Assembly (NCBI GenBank): GCA_916700875.1
Contig: CAKAKS010000031.1
Coordinates: 17,327,148-17,391,147 of the forward strand
Source of the DNA: Sebastes aleutianus
Taxonomy: Eukaryota > Chordata > Actinopteri > Perciformes > Sebastidae
DNA length: 64,000 bases
Direction: 5' to 3'
Shown piece after piece: positions 35,011 to 46,800 of the stretch. The position numbers and the translations under genes are program-made. How positions within the stretch are numbered: the first letter of the stretch is position 1; every line of letters starts with the position of its first letter. Below the pieces are notes generated by a model. The model was not told the DNA's origin. It saw only the letters and a list, made by a program, of their open reading frames with translations, and did not search any database.

Positions 35011-36539
35011 TAAAGTTGTTCACCCAAGAACCGTGAAATCCATGTGGTTAGAAGGGCTGGCAGGCAGGCCCTGGTGCTCCTTCCCATTTTATAAGTAGAC
35101 ATTCTTAAATCTCATCATAAAAAACAACAACAGCGATCATTTGGCCACACTAAAAAGCAGCTGTACATTTTGTGACTGTGTGAATAATGACTCTATAACA
35201 AGCAGAGGTAGAAGTTGCGTGATGTTTGTAATACGGCATTTATGAAGGCGGTAATAAACAATGTTATCCTGCTGGCAGGAGTGCAATATCAGAAAATATG
35301 TGTTGTTTTGGAAGCCAATGACAAATGAAAATGTTGTTGTTTAGGTTGGAGGACATGTTGAATTTCATTGAATTAGGTCTTTCTTTTGGTCTTTCTGGTG
35401 TCTTGTCTGTACGTTCTTTGCTCCATTTTGCACTTTCAATACAATCTTTGTTAACACTCAGTGTAGTTTGAGCCTCGGGCATTTGTTTGTTCTATATAAG
35501 TTTGGTTTTAAAATTATGATTGACGGGGTCGGGTTCTTGTCACTCAGCACATTTTTAACATTTAATTGAAAAAAATTTTAATTTATAGTTTAAGCTTTAA
35601 ATTATGGATTTGCATACCACATTCATGACAGTTAACAGCAATCGTCCCACAAATGTGTTTTCACGCTTCACACTACAGATAGAGGAGGGTGTAAAGAAAA
35701 GCTGTGACAGGTGAAAATACAAGGTCTGGGAGTGGAGTGCCTGGCAGAGATTTTCTTGATACCTCTCTGCTTTCTCGATCCTTCTTTAAGTACAACTTAA
35801 TGTTTCCGTTTAACTGCTCTATCCAGTTTGTCTGACAGTGTATTCCCATAAGAAGGGCCCTCTTGTATGATAATGATGCCTCCATTATCCAAGGACCACA
35901 CTCGCATTCCAGGAAAGGAGCCAAGATGATGTTGTAAAATAAAAGTGGCATTGAGGCACTCTTCCTTGCTTATCATTTCACTTGGACAATCGAAACACCC
36001 CCTCTTAGATGTGGTAGATGAAATGTTGATGCCCCTCCATTGTAAAGCTGTCCCACAGGGAATCTTGTACTGTTAGCAGCATGTTCACCGTGGGTGCAGG
36101 CCAACAGCCCACTGCCAGAAACACTTACTTATTCTGTTATTTCTTTTTTTTTTTTTCCTGGTGCTCAACAAGTGGATGCGGGCAAATTGAGTGTTCTTCA
36201 TGGACACATATAACTATATAACGGCTGCTTTGAGAGCTGTTACCATGGTAATTTTGCTTCACACCAAGGCTCTTGCCAGGAGCACTTGGGCATGGAGTAA
36301 GAGATGTGATATCACATACTGTATTTAACCAACTGGTAGGTAAGATTAAGTCTGCAATTTAAAATGTATAAGTACAAAATTGGTTTCATCATGTTGGTAT
36401 TGTATCTAGAAATTGCAAAATGGCTCAGAATGGTCTTTGAGAGGACTTGTTTAGTCCATTAACCAGTCTAAAGGACAATGCTTGTCTGCAATGTTACATT
36501 TATTCATTCCTGACCAGGTTTGGACAGCTTGAATAAAAT
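35011..36539. other. Unique DNA, no gene recognised
   Basis: No repeat or coding signature. A poly-T tract lies at about 36146-36158. Confidence 0.45.
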
Positions 36540-36825
36540 CTTTCTTGTCTCAGTCAACATATTCTCACTCCCAACTCGTCAAATACCACCGCTAGTTCCC
36601 CACAGGATGAATTGTATTCACTTTGGTGATCCCTTGCCTCTCCATATAACACCATCATTGGGTCAACATTTTTATTTGACCAACACTTTGGTTTATGACT
36701 GAATACCTGCAAAACTAATTCCCATCTAATTCCCATCAGCCTCAGCTACTTTGTTTTCCGCGCTAATTAGCAAATATTAGCATGCTACCGATAAATTATA
36801 AACATTGCCTGCTAAACCTCAGCAC
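36540..36825 (-). repeat. Family C repeat fragment
   Basis: 'ccacaggatgaattgtattc', 'ctttggtgatcccttgcctc', 'cccatcagcctcagctactt' and 'aatattagcatgctaccg' follow the family C order. It is preceded by a short stub of a family E left end ('ctcactcccaactcgtcaaa' at about 36566), and a second such end starts immediately after it. Confidence 0.6.
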
Positions 36826-36827
36826 AC

Positions 36828-37410
36828 ATTCTCACTCCCAACTCGTCAAATACTGCCGCTTGGTCGGTGCCCCTCGGCATCGGAGATTGAGGCGAGAGGC
36901 ACCTTTCTTGCGTTACTTTTGGACAAACCAGGGATGTTGTGTCAATATACGCTTGTTACCTGCATAGTGCCATTTCGAAATAAACTTCCATTTTCACAGG
37001 AAGTTAGGTTTAGGCAACACAACCACTTAGGTAGGGGTGAGGAAATGGTCGTGGTTGACATTAATTCCACTGACTAGCGACTCAAGTGACTCACAGGGCT
37101 GACCATAACGACTCACAGGACTGACATTACCAACAAATCAGGTGATTAACGACAAGTGACAAAATAAGTCAACGTTACTTTTAGTTTTACATGGGACACA
37201 AACACCGGTCTCCTCGTTGAAAGTCTTGCGTTGTTTGACCCATCCATCACCCCTGAGCGGACTTTCATGCTATTAATACAACATCACTTGCTCCGACCGT
37301 CGAATAACGGCGCGGTGGGTTTACATTTTAGTTGGTTGAAAGCCTGGTTCGACACATACTGTCGCTAAAGGGTGCCTCCGTGCGTCGGTTTCCAATGCGG
37401 AGGGGCACTC
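36828..37410 (+). mobile_element. Family E element with inverted ends and antisense tRNA-like module
   Basis: The left end 'ctcactcccaactcgtcaaa' is followed by 'ggtgcccctcggcatcggag'. The right end 'tccaatgcggaggggcac' is the inverted counterpart. Inside are 'ttaggtttaggcaacacaac', 'gtgactcacaggactgac' and, at about 37195-37245, the complement of the tRNA-like module ('ccggtctcctcgttgaaagt'), followed by 'catccatcacccctgagcgg'. Non-coding. Confidence 0.7.
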
Positions 37411-38142
37411 TGTGGTTAACTCAACAGCTGATGCCGACTTGTTTAAAAGATTGTTTCTCATTTTGTTCAGATTGTCACCTACATACATGTTTCACATTTA
37501 TGGCTCTGCATGTGTTTCACAAGCTTAATGTCTGAGACATTTTAAAGTTATTGGAACTATTACCTGAGCAGCCGGTGCTGGAGTCAATAGGCAAGACAGA
37601 TAGGCCCCAATTTGTCATGAATTGTCTTGAATGTTTTATTCAGCCTCAATTCATCTTGTCAAAGGAATCACTTATTCATTCTCTGTTTCTTGAATTATCA
37701 CTCACATAAGATGGCTCTTTGGCTTTGTACACCCTACTGTGCTCAGAGATTTGTCAAGGGACAGGTGGGAAATAAATGAAGAATTCTGGTTTCTGATTGG
37801 TTGGCAGGTGTAGATTAATGTCTAGTAATCAGACAGTATAACAGGATACCTGTGTATGATGTGTTCTGAATTATCGTTCCAATTGAATGTATTAAACTAT
37901 AGGAAAGGCCACCAACAAAGAAGCTTTTAGCTAAAGAGCTTGGAGCTAGTGCTATTTGTATAACCAATAGCAATAACTTATAAAGGAACAGATAAACAGC
38001 TGCTCACTGAGGACAACACTGATTTAATTTCAAACATGTTTGACATTTGCAAGAATCCGGGGCATGCACGAGCTGTGTATAGGACTCATAAAATGAAAGC
38101 TTCTTCTATTCTTATTACTGGGCTCTACTTTGTCACCATGCC
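37411..38142. other. Unique DNA, no gene recognised
   Basis: No repeat or coding signature recognised. Confidence 0.45.
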
Positions 38143-38146
38143 TTAA

Positions 38147-38763
38147 AGGGGACATATCATGCTCATTTCTAGAACATGTTTACATGTTTTAATGTTAAAA
38201 AAAACACATTATTTTTCTCATAGTGTCTGAATATACCGGTATTCACCCTCTGTCTGAAACGCCCCATTTTAGCGCATTTTATGGATAACACATGACAAAC
38301 GTCAATAACGTCACTAATTTCATGTGTTAAACTTACTGATGTTACATTGTCTCTGTATGTATTTTACTTAGTTTACATACTTATTTAAAGCCCAACCATG
38401 ACGTTTTCCCATAACCTAACTAAGTGGTTTTCTTGCCTAAACCTAAGTCAGTGGCTTTTTTGCCCCCTGCTGGTACTGCACGTTAATACAGGCATGTAAT
38501 ATTTACGTCTCTGCAAGGCGAAACGTGACACTGGCACTATCCTCTGGTGGACAGGCGGGTCTATTAAATGCTTTGTAGTGATATCGGATTGCATAGGGAG
38601 GGGAGCCAGGCATTAATGGCTTGTTGAATCACATGTTTTCTGATTCAGGCAGCCCACGAAAATCTGACTGGGTTGTCTTATATCCCTGAGTTGGTAGGCA
38701 CTCCAGATACCCAAATGTGTGCCCACAAGCACTGAACAAGTGAGTTTTCATGATATGTCCCCT
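38147..38763. mobile_element. TTAA-flanked MITE with perfect 15-bp TIRs
   Basis: AGGGGACATATCATG at 38147-38161 and its exact reverse complement at 38749-38763 are flanked on both sides by TTAA (38143-38146 and 38764-38767), an exact 4-bp target duplication. The left body 'gtttacatgttttaatgtta' and 'accctctgtctgaaacgccc' and the right body 'ccacaagcactgaacaag' match a fish MITE I remember. The middle is replaced by a family E insertion. TTAA target use is shared with piggyBac-type transposases. Confidence 0.85.
38285..38590 (+). mobile_element. Family E fragment nested in the TTAA MITE
   Basis: It starts near 'acatgacaaacgtcaataac', contains 'aagcccaaccatgacgtttt' and 'gcctaaacctaagtcag', and ends in a copy of the 105-bp terminal repeat also seen at 1756-2241 ('atttacgtctctgcaaggcg', 'ctctggtggacaggcgggtc'). 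Confidence 0.65.
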
Positions 38764-38767
38764 TTAA

Positions 38768-41040
38768 GGTCAACAGCATTAAGATGTTTTGCTATTGGTT
38801 AGCTGCACAAATGTGGATGTTTATCAAGGTGAAGCTGAGGCGAATGCTCCAGGCAGATTTACTTCACTGCTGTGAGCGAATATTGATTGTAACTATTCCA
38901 TTTAGTTAACTGAATTCTGTGTGAAATTTGGCCTTTACTCTATTGTTGACTGAAATATAGACTTGGCTGAATCTTTGAAAACCAAAACATCTATTGTTGT
39001 AGAAGAAGCACTAACTTTGACTCAACCCTCTGTATGAAACAGCCTTTGAAACGGTGGGCTGTCTATCCCACTGCTGGTCTGTGATAAGTAATTGTCTGTC
39101 ATTACTGAGACCCACCCCTAAGGAGCTCCCTGGGTCCCTTCAGATAACACTGTGACAGGTAAGGCAGGGGACAACACCAATACCAAACCACTAACCACAC
39201 AATACACACACCCAGCAGCCCAGTACACTACATATCCGCACTACACCTAACAGTCCTTATCAGGATGCTCCAGCCAGCCCTCAGAGGCTTGCTAAACACA
39301 TATCGCGGAATACTCCCGACTGAATTAGTACACATGGGAGTACACACATGCATGCAAACTAACCAACACCACTAATGTACATTTGTGTGGTGGAGGTTTT
39401 CCAATTTGCATTTAGATTTCAGAATATTGCCTATGCCCCAATTCTCTTATTTCATCCCAGCTACCAAGTCCTCATGCCCCATCAGCTCTTTTTTTAGATT
39501 TATCCCTCTCACACTGGAGCAAAGTCTGACCCAGCAGGGACCCGGGTAATGCCAGGTGAAGCTAGAGAGTTTTAGCACATAATTGCACATGATCCCCTTG
39601 AGTTAAACCCTGACCAAACTCTGATTTGGTCTCCAATCCACATAAGCGCATTTAAAAGTCATACAAAAATGTCAACAACAGTTCCTTCAAGCAGATACGG
39701 TGTTACTGCATATGATAAATAATGATAAAAGCCATTAAAGTGTAGGAAAAAAAGAACACATTAAGTAAAAATAACAAATGAAAAGTGAAATAATTAATTT
39801 CATAATGGAAATGACATAAAACAATTTAAACCGAGCTATAAATTAACCTATGAAACCAGAAACAATAAGTAAGTGGGTAATTTCGCCAGTAATAAATTGA
39901 AAGAATAATATTGCTGCTTGCCGATGTGTAACTGACAGCAGATGTTAATAACTCGTAAAAGTGAGAACCTGCCTCACGCACTTTGCCTCTGTGTATTCTT
40001 GCACAAAAGAAGTTGCAAGCTGCAATTTGTGTTTTTGTAGGATTACCACAGACGAGGTTTCTCATAAGGGAATGTACAGTATGCAGTATATCGCCATTAG
40101 AAAGTACTGACATTGGTGATAGATTTAACCATACGTGACTTTTCAATGTTTAGCACAAGTTTATATTCCTTAAATGTTGTCAGGCTCTGGGGGTTTGTGA
40201 GCTCAGGGACAGTTTGTGTCAAGCTTGCTCAGATTCGTCCCAGAGTCGCACCGCCACACTAAAATGCATATTGCTGCAATAGAAAAACTTTGATGTGAGT
40301 GTCCTGACTGAAATGAAGTTAAAAATATTCCTGACAGTAAATCTTGCAGACTCAAAGACCTATCTAGCTTGTGTTGCAGAGACCCGAGTCTGTCCGCAGA
40401 TAGACAGAACAGTTCCACAGATCCATGCCTGCAGGCGGGGATAATGCCAGTGCCGATTGAAATCTTTGACTCGAATCCTGGCCCCGTTTGAAGTTGCATG
40501 CCCCCTCACTGAGCTCACATTTTGTCTGGGTTGCAGGTGTCTGGTCATGATACCGCCCTAGGAACGCGAACACAGATAAAATGAACTATTACCCACAATT
40601 TGATTGAACTGTCATCTCCAGCACTTTTTTTTTACAAACCTGACAGCGTTGCGTTTCTTTCAGTCCATTCTGTGTTCCAACAATAGACTCTTGCTGTAAG
40701 AGATTCAGGAATATAATAAAAACAAGGTTGATTACTGTGTCATCTATTATCTATTCATTATGAAAACATAATTTAGGAGCCTTGCTGTTTGTCTGTAGTG
40801 ATAATATCAGTCTTTTGTGTGTAAACCTTGACAAGCAAGTAAAGCTGGTGGATCAAAACTTTCTTGCCATGCTTTAGTTAGTTCAAGTGTAATCATTTTT
40901 TTCAAATAAGCAGCATTGTGTTACAAGATTAATGAGTGAAAATGTTTCACAGAATTAAAAAAAAAGGCACTATCAAGTACAAATCTATTGAGTTAGGAAG
41001 AGATAACGGCAAAAGCAAAAGAAAATTCTGTTGAAGAGTA
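38768..41040. other. Unique DNA, no gene recognised
   Basis: No transposon signature. The part 40203-40573 keeps CpGs and is open on the minus strand in three overlapping frames without a known protein. A CA/CC-rich stretch lies at 39175-39260. Confidence 0.45.
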
Positions 41041-41355
41041 TGGAGGATGGAACCTGCTTAAATAAAAAATAAATAAATGACTCAATAAATAAATAAATAT
41101 TTAATAATAAATACATATAAAAAATAAATACATAAATAAATTACAGGAAAAATTAAACAGAAGAGTAAATAAATCAGGCAATTAATCAAAGATAAATGAA
41201 TAAAGAAGCAAATTAAAACAGAAATATCAATTTATGTCACATTTTATCAATAAATCATGTATTTGTTTTATATCATTTTTGCTGCATTTAATGATATATT
41301 TATTTATCGAGTCATTTATTCATTTATTTTTTATTTTGGCAGGTTCCGTCCTCCA
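41041..41355. mobile_element. AT-rich foldback MITE
   Basis: The left end 'tggaggatggaacctgc' and the right end 'gcaggttccgtcctcca' are reverse complements apart from one base. The arms extend inward through 'aataaataaatgactcaata' and its counterpart 'cgagtcatttattcattt'. The interior is AAATA-rich. Non-coding. Confidence 0.8.
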
Positions 41356-43284
41356 AGGCAGAGGAATATAAGACCATACATGCATTCCTCTCCCCAGCAA
41401 TGTGTTTGCATTGAAGTAAAGCCTGCAGTCAAACAGATCAACGTTTTACGTATTTAGGAGCTGTGTGGTGTTTTGGCCATTTAGTGAAGATCAAACGGAC
41501 AGTTTTCTCACTGTGGATATTTGATGTTCCCTTAAATCCATCTTTGGGGCCGCAAGCAGAAGACTTTTTTCCTCCATGAAAAACCTCCGTAAAGGCATCC
41601 TGAATCAATGTTCAGTTATTTACTCAGTTTTGGTTCCCGGCAGCAGGTAGGCGTGTTTCAGTGCTGGCAAAAGTGCGTGTCTGTAAAACAGCTCATTTCC
41701 ACAACATTCCATAAGGCATCGTAGTTGTGGGTTGCGTACACTTAGCGCAAATCCCAGCTCTCCTGCAGCTCTAACGGCAGACAGATCCATTCATCTTCAT
41801 TCCAAATTCAGACCTGGCGCTCTCTGTTTTTCCAGGCCTTCATCTGTAAACATCACAGTAAATATGGAACCCCCTGTGAGAGAATTGATTTTTTACAATC
41901 TGTGCAGCTTCATGCAGCAGCCCCCAAAGAACAAAGTGAAATTGCTCAGCCATTAGTGATTTATTCCATGCAACACACACGCACGTGGAAGGTCGTGCTT
42001 GCAGCATGTGAAGTTTTTTATGATTCTAGGATCATTCTAGGATGCCTCACAACATCAGGGTAAGGGACTGTAGATGCAAACTAGACTTTCAGCTAATGCG
42101 GTTACATTTATATTTGTTTGAATGTTGATAAATATACATTGTCTCTTTTTCAAATCAAAATTGAATTAAGTTGCTGTCTGCTGTACGGGCTGCAATTCAG
42201 TCACTATGTGATGATGAAATTCCTTTATTGTCATTTGATATATCTAAACAGTGAAACAGTATGTCCTTGTTTAAAATAAATTTCTGGAAATCAAACAGAT
42301 ATGCCACGATTTAAAATTCATCCCTCCAAAAATTGATTGTTGATTGCAAGAAGCCAGGAAAAGCAGAACACTGCAGATACAGTATAACCAAACGTCTCGC
42401 CAGGAAGGAGAACACTTGCGTCAAGTTTCAAAAATAAAGCACCACCTGAATAACACCACAAAATTAAATTAAGTGCCACAGATTTAAGCTGATATCAATC
42501 CGAGATGGGTAGGCCTGTACTTGAAACTACACACGTGCATACATGAGAAATTTGTGAGTTTTCGTGTCTCTAAGTTCGATTTGTTTGGGCTGCTTGTGAT
42601 TCTGCAGAAATCTAACAGCAGTTCTTAGGTCTGGAGTTTGATCAGTATAACTCTGATTATAGTTCATACCACTGCGGAAAACTATTTCATTAAAAGTAAA
42701 GTTTTCCAAGTTCTTTAAAATCATTTTCATGGTCAAATACAGAGGTCGTCCATCCATGTTTCTCTGGATATTATCTCAAGATCTGTCAATCAAACGTCTC
42801 TTTCCTTCCAATTCTCTTGTAACATGCCCTCATCTTTAATTACACTTTGTATGGTAATATCTATAAGGGCCGACGGACGCCTGTCGAGTATACTCTTCCG
42901 AGCCCTTATGAAGCTCTCACTATCCATACCAGAAGGTGCTTCCTGAATGTGTAAGCCTCTTGAGATCAACTTATTTCTGATGTATTGCGAAACAGCAATG
43001 GCATGCCATCTGTTAAGAATCTTATGCGGCTCTTATCACTTCTCAAGAGAGTCCATGGTCTCTTTATGCATATAATATACATATATAATACAGCAGAAAT
43101 GGAATATTGAAGTAATGTCTGTGTTTTGTGTATTTAGAAAGTTTTTAACAGTAAAGCAATGTTACATCTACATCAAATTAACAATACACAGCCCTCCAAT
43201 TATACATGATTGGTTAGAGGATAAGTTTGGTGACATTCTATGTTCTTGTTTTTCCAACAAATCCCATGGAAAGCAAACAAACAA
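41356..43284. other. Unique DNA, no gene recognised
   Basis: The block 41480-41950 is GC-richer and repeat-free and could be a conserved element. A retroposon-tail-like 'gaaattcctttattgtcatt' lies at about 42217. No coding similarity. Confidence 0.4.
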
Positions 43285-43320
43285 ACAAACACAGGACTTT
43301 CCCAGGAGACCGTTGCTCAA
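43285..43320 (+). repeat. Isolated tRNA-like module of family E
   Basis: 'caggactttcccaggagacc' is the module seen in the E elements at 9.0, 15.9, 16.1, 37.2 and 50.4 kb, but here it stands alone after a short (AAAC)n run and abuts the 13-bp minisatellite. Confidence 0.5.
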
Positions 43321-43479
43321 CGTTACGCTACGGCGTTACGCCGCGACGTTACGCCGCGACGTTACGCTGCGATGTTACGTTACTTTGTTACATTACTTTG
43401 TTACGTTACCTTGTTACGTTACCTTGTTACGTTACCTTGTTACGTTACATTACCTTGTTACGTTTCGTTACGTTGTTAC
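43321..43479 (+). repeat. 13-bp minisatellite with two sequence blocks
   Basis: Ten consecutive 13-bp units run from 43321 to 43450. Four are GC-rich (type cgttacgccgcga) and six AT-richer (type tgttacgttacct). A disordered tail of the same GTTAC words follows up to the start of the family A copy at 43480. No stop codon occurs in any plus frame of the unit, and 13 is not a multiple of three, so all three frames stay open and give the same cycling peptide. These frames are not genes. Confidence 0.9.
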
Positions 43480-43945
43480 TAGGACTGTCAAACTTGTTTT
43501 AACACCACTCATTTTTTTAATGCATTTATGCAATCATCTTTCAGAGGTTGTACCAGGCTCAGTTTTAAAGCTAGAGTGAAGATACTGGCATCATATGAAA
43601 CTAGAAAAACCTTAAGAATCCATTGGTACCAACCATGTCATACTAGCAAACTTGTGCTAAATTTTGGTGAGGAAAAACTATCATTTTCAAAGGGGTCCCT
43701 TGACCTCTGACCTCTGATCTCAATATAAGTGAATGGAAATGGGTACTATGTGTACCCACGAGTCTCCCCTTTACAGACATGCCCACTTTATGATAATCAC
43801 ATGCAGTTTGGGGCAAGTCATAGTCAAGTCAGCACACTGACACACTGACAGCTGTTGTTGCCTGTTAGGCTTGAGTTTGCATTTTAGGATTTGAGCATAT
43901 TTTGTATGCTCAATGCAGTACCTGTGAGGGTTTCTGGACAATATT
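43480..43945 (-). mobile_element. Family A element with family B-type junction, truncated
   Basis: It starts with the A terminus TAGGACTGTCAA. Where other A copies read 'gcgattttaggttgtag' it has 'tctttcagaggttgta' (43537-43552), the sequence found in both family B copies. The shared core then runs to 'gcagtttggggcaa' and continues with A-specific 'gtcatagtcaagtcagcac' up to 'gagggtttctggacaatatt', where it breaks off. The right TIR is missing. Confidence 0.75.
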
Positions 43946-45408
43946 TTATTTGGAATGTATTTTTGGTTCCAAAACGTTGACATTCAACATTTGCAGAAAT
44001 GTACAATGTCAACTTTTTGTTTTTCTGGCGACTGAGTTGGCCTTTTTGCTCATAGATTGAGGTCAGATGACTGACTTGGCGAGTCAAGAATACTCCACTG
44101 TGTAGCAATAAACAAATTATGGTTTGCTTTGTATGTTTAGGATCAATGTCCATTGTTTGTGTATTCAAAGTGCTGTGAGTCCCACATTGTTCACCCAAAA
44201 TGGATGTAAACACCCTGGATCAGCAAATTTTTCATTTCAAATACAGTGTGCCAAAACAATTAAATAAAGAAAATAATTGCATTGTCATCGCATCAATACA
44301 GGACTGAACCAATATCTGATTGAATTTCAAAAATTACAATCAAAATCTAATCAGACTGAAATCCTGCCATATCCAAACCCTGTAGTCACTTATAGCTATA
44401 CATAAGGACCTGATACACTGGGGATTTAGACAAGCAGCAGCCAACATCCCTGACTTATTGTCGGCAAAGTCTCCTTTACTCCTCTTCAACTTGTGTCTAA
44501 TCCCCACTGGAGCTTTTCCTAAACCCTCTGCTCTAATAGAAACAGAGTTCCCACTGTCACAGGGGACTGACCAGCGCTTCTCAAAGTTAATTGAATGCTA
44601 CAATTATAATACCACAGTGCTCAACCTCTCCAAAACAAACAAACACAGCTGCATGCATGCATTAACTGGTTATAATTAAGGATACGCACGTACATGATTC
44701 TTATTGCTAACAAGTATCTGCACAGATGCAGAATCTCATATACAAAAACACTTGGGGGTTTACATATTATATGTGCAAAATCAGCTGGTCATGAAAAAAC
44801 TGCTCTCCAAACCTATGCACTGTGAAAATGTGAAAACAGTTCTGATGTTAAACGCTCCCATGGCTGTGTTTAATACATTCTGGGAAAAATCAGAGAAATG
44901 TGCCTGAGGGTGGAGAGTCTGATTTTCTTTTTCGGGGAAGGAATTTTATCAAACTTGTCCAGCAATCTGTGTTGTAATTGGCTTCAAGATACAAACAAAC
45001 TCCAAAGACATCTCTGGGAGAGAGAAGCGGTCTTCATGGAACTCACTTGTTAAGTGTATCCAGAGGGTGTATTATACCCAAAACCATCCAATAATGTGTC
45101 TGTTGGATATGGTGATGGCGATATGAAATGCAGTGTATCAAATACTTGCATGGACTACTTTTGATGTTCCTCGGATTGGACATGCTGCACATGACTGAAC
45201 TGCTGTAGAATATACTATAGTCTGTTTAAAATATAAGTCATTGTTTTCAATGAGTTTAGTTGGAATATGGGCGAAATGGTGTTGAAATAATGGTGATATA
45301 CTGTATATCTGGACCATAACATATTTTCAATACAGAGAAAGCTGACAAACGCAGCTTTCTCATTGCCTCAAGTGGGTAAAACAGAGACATTTACATTTAG
45401 ACTCTTGC
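43946..45408. other. Unique DNA, no gene recognised
   Basis: No repeat family or coding sequence recognised. Short frames around 44458-44907 show no known domain. Confidence 0.45.
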
Positions 45409-45416
45409 TTCTCAAC

Positions 45417-46165
45417 TAAGGCTGTCAGAGTTAACGCGATAATGCTTTAACAAATTTGTTTTAAAGACAATTATTTCTTTAACGCATTAACACAACTTGC
45501 GATTTTAGGTTGCAGCGAGCTCAGTTTTAAAAATAAAGTTAAGATACTGGCATCATATGAAACTACAAAAGCCTAAGGAATCCATTGGTATCAACCTACA
45601 TATCAACATACTAGCTTGTCGGGAAGGAGGCTAAATAACGCTCTAAACTTACACTATGTTTTGGCGAGGAAAAACTGGCTTTGCGATTTTCAAAGGGGTC
45701 CTTTTACCTCTGACCTCAAGCTATGTGAATGAATATAGGTTCTATGGTTACCCACGAGTCTCCCCATTACATGCCTACTTAATCCCATGCAGTCTGGGGT
45801 CATAGTCATAGTCAAGTCAGCACACTGACACACTGATAGCTGTTGTTACCTGTTGGACTTGAGTTTGCAATGTTTTGATTTGAGTATATTTTTTTATGCT
45901 AGTACCTGTGAGGGTTTCTGGAAGATATTTGTCATTGCTTTGGGTTGTTAACTGATTTCCAGTAATACATATATATATACATTTGCATAAAGCAGCATAT
46001 TTTCCCACTCCCATGTTGATAAGAGGATTAAATACTTGACAAATCTCCCTTTAAGGTACATTTTGAACAGATAAAAAATGTGATTCATTTGAGATTAATT
46101 GCTATTAACTATGGACAATCATACGATTAATCAAGATTAAATATCTCAATCGATTGACAGTCCTA
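45417..46165 (-). mobile_element. Family A hAT-like element, full length
   Basis: The ends are TAAGGCTGTCAG and, on the complement, TAGGACTGTCAA. The flanking 8-mers ttctcaac (45409-45416) and tatttaac (46166-46173) agree at 5 of 8 positions. It is 749 bp, with the full A order: 'gttaacgcgataatgc', core, 'gcacactgacacactgatag', 'gagggtttctggaagata', 'ccctttaaggtacatttt'. No coding capacity. Confidence 0.8.
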
Positions 46166-46449
46166 TATTTAACACATGAAAGTGCAAATCTGCGTGATTT
46201 TGTGTGTCACAGTGGATATGAAAAATTATAAATGGAAACTCCTCCTGGCCCATTAATCTAATCTTTGTCAAAATTTGGGCTGCATCATGTGTGGATTTAC
46301 ATGACTAATATATTTCACGTTCGTTCTCATTAGTTCTTCGCACCCTGCTGAGTGCTGCTGGCGGCTGTATTGTTTGTTTTGCACTTTCCCTCTGTTACTT
46401 CTACTTCTGCCTAGAAATGATTCTGGAGCTCCAAGACTAAGTCGTATAA

Positions 46450-46625
46450 CAACTGAACTCAGTAGATAGCTTTCAAATCTCCTTCTCTACTCTACTGGAA
46501 AAGCAATGCAAAACTAAGCAAAAGGCAAACTTCTATAACCAAGGTCAAAAATGAACTTTCACATTCAAAACAGCTAGTGGAGGTATATACGTGCCAACAC
46601 ACAGCACGTTGCTAGCGAACACCAT
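46450..46625 (+). repeat. Family G repeat, copy 1
   Basis: 'agatagctttcaaatctcct', 'ggaaaagcaatgcaaaacta' and 'acagctagtggaggtata' recur at 48187-48330 in the same orientation, so this is a dispersed pair 1.7 kb apart. It may continue to about 46800 ('gaaacattgaatgcaaac'). The class is unknown; either a low-copy repeat or a local duplication. Confidence 0.55.
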
Positions 46626-46800
46626 AGAAGAAGACTGCCAGCTGATATTCATGGACACAAACAATGCAGCTTTCATCCAAAACCTTGGCATTGCAAGTAC
46701 GCTATCTGTAAAGGAAATCCATTCAACCCATTTGATAGGCCTCAGGGATACACACAATGCATTCTGGGAGAAACATTGAATGCAAACAGCACTGTTTGTT

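Noticed and set aside
43115..43579. Three overlapping frames of 80-154 codons with RRDVTLRCYVTL-type repeats
   Set aside because: They are produced by a stop-free 13-bp minisatellite read in all three frames plus repeat flanks.
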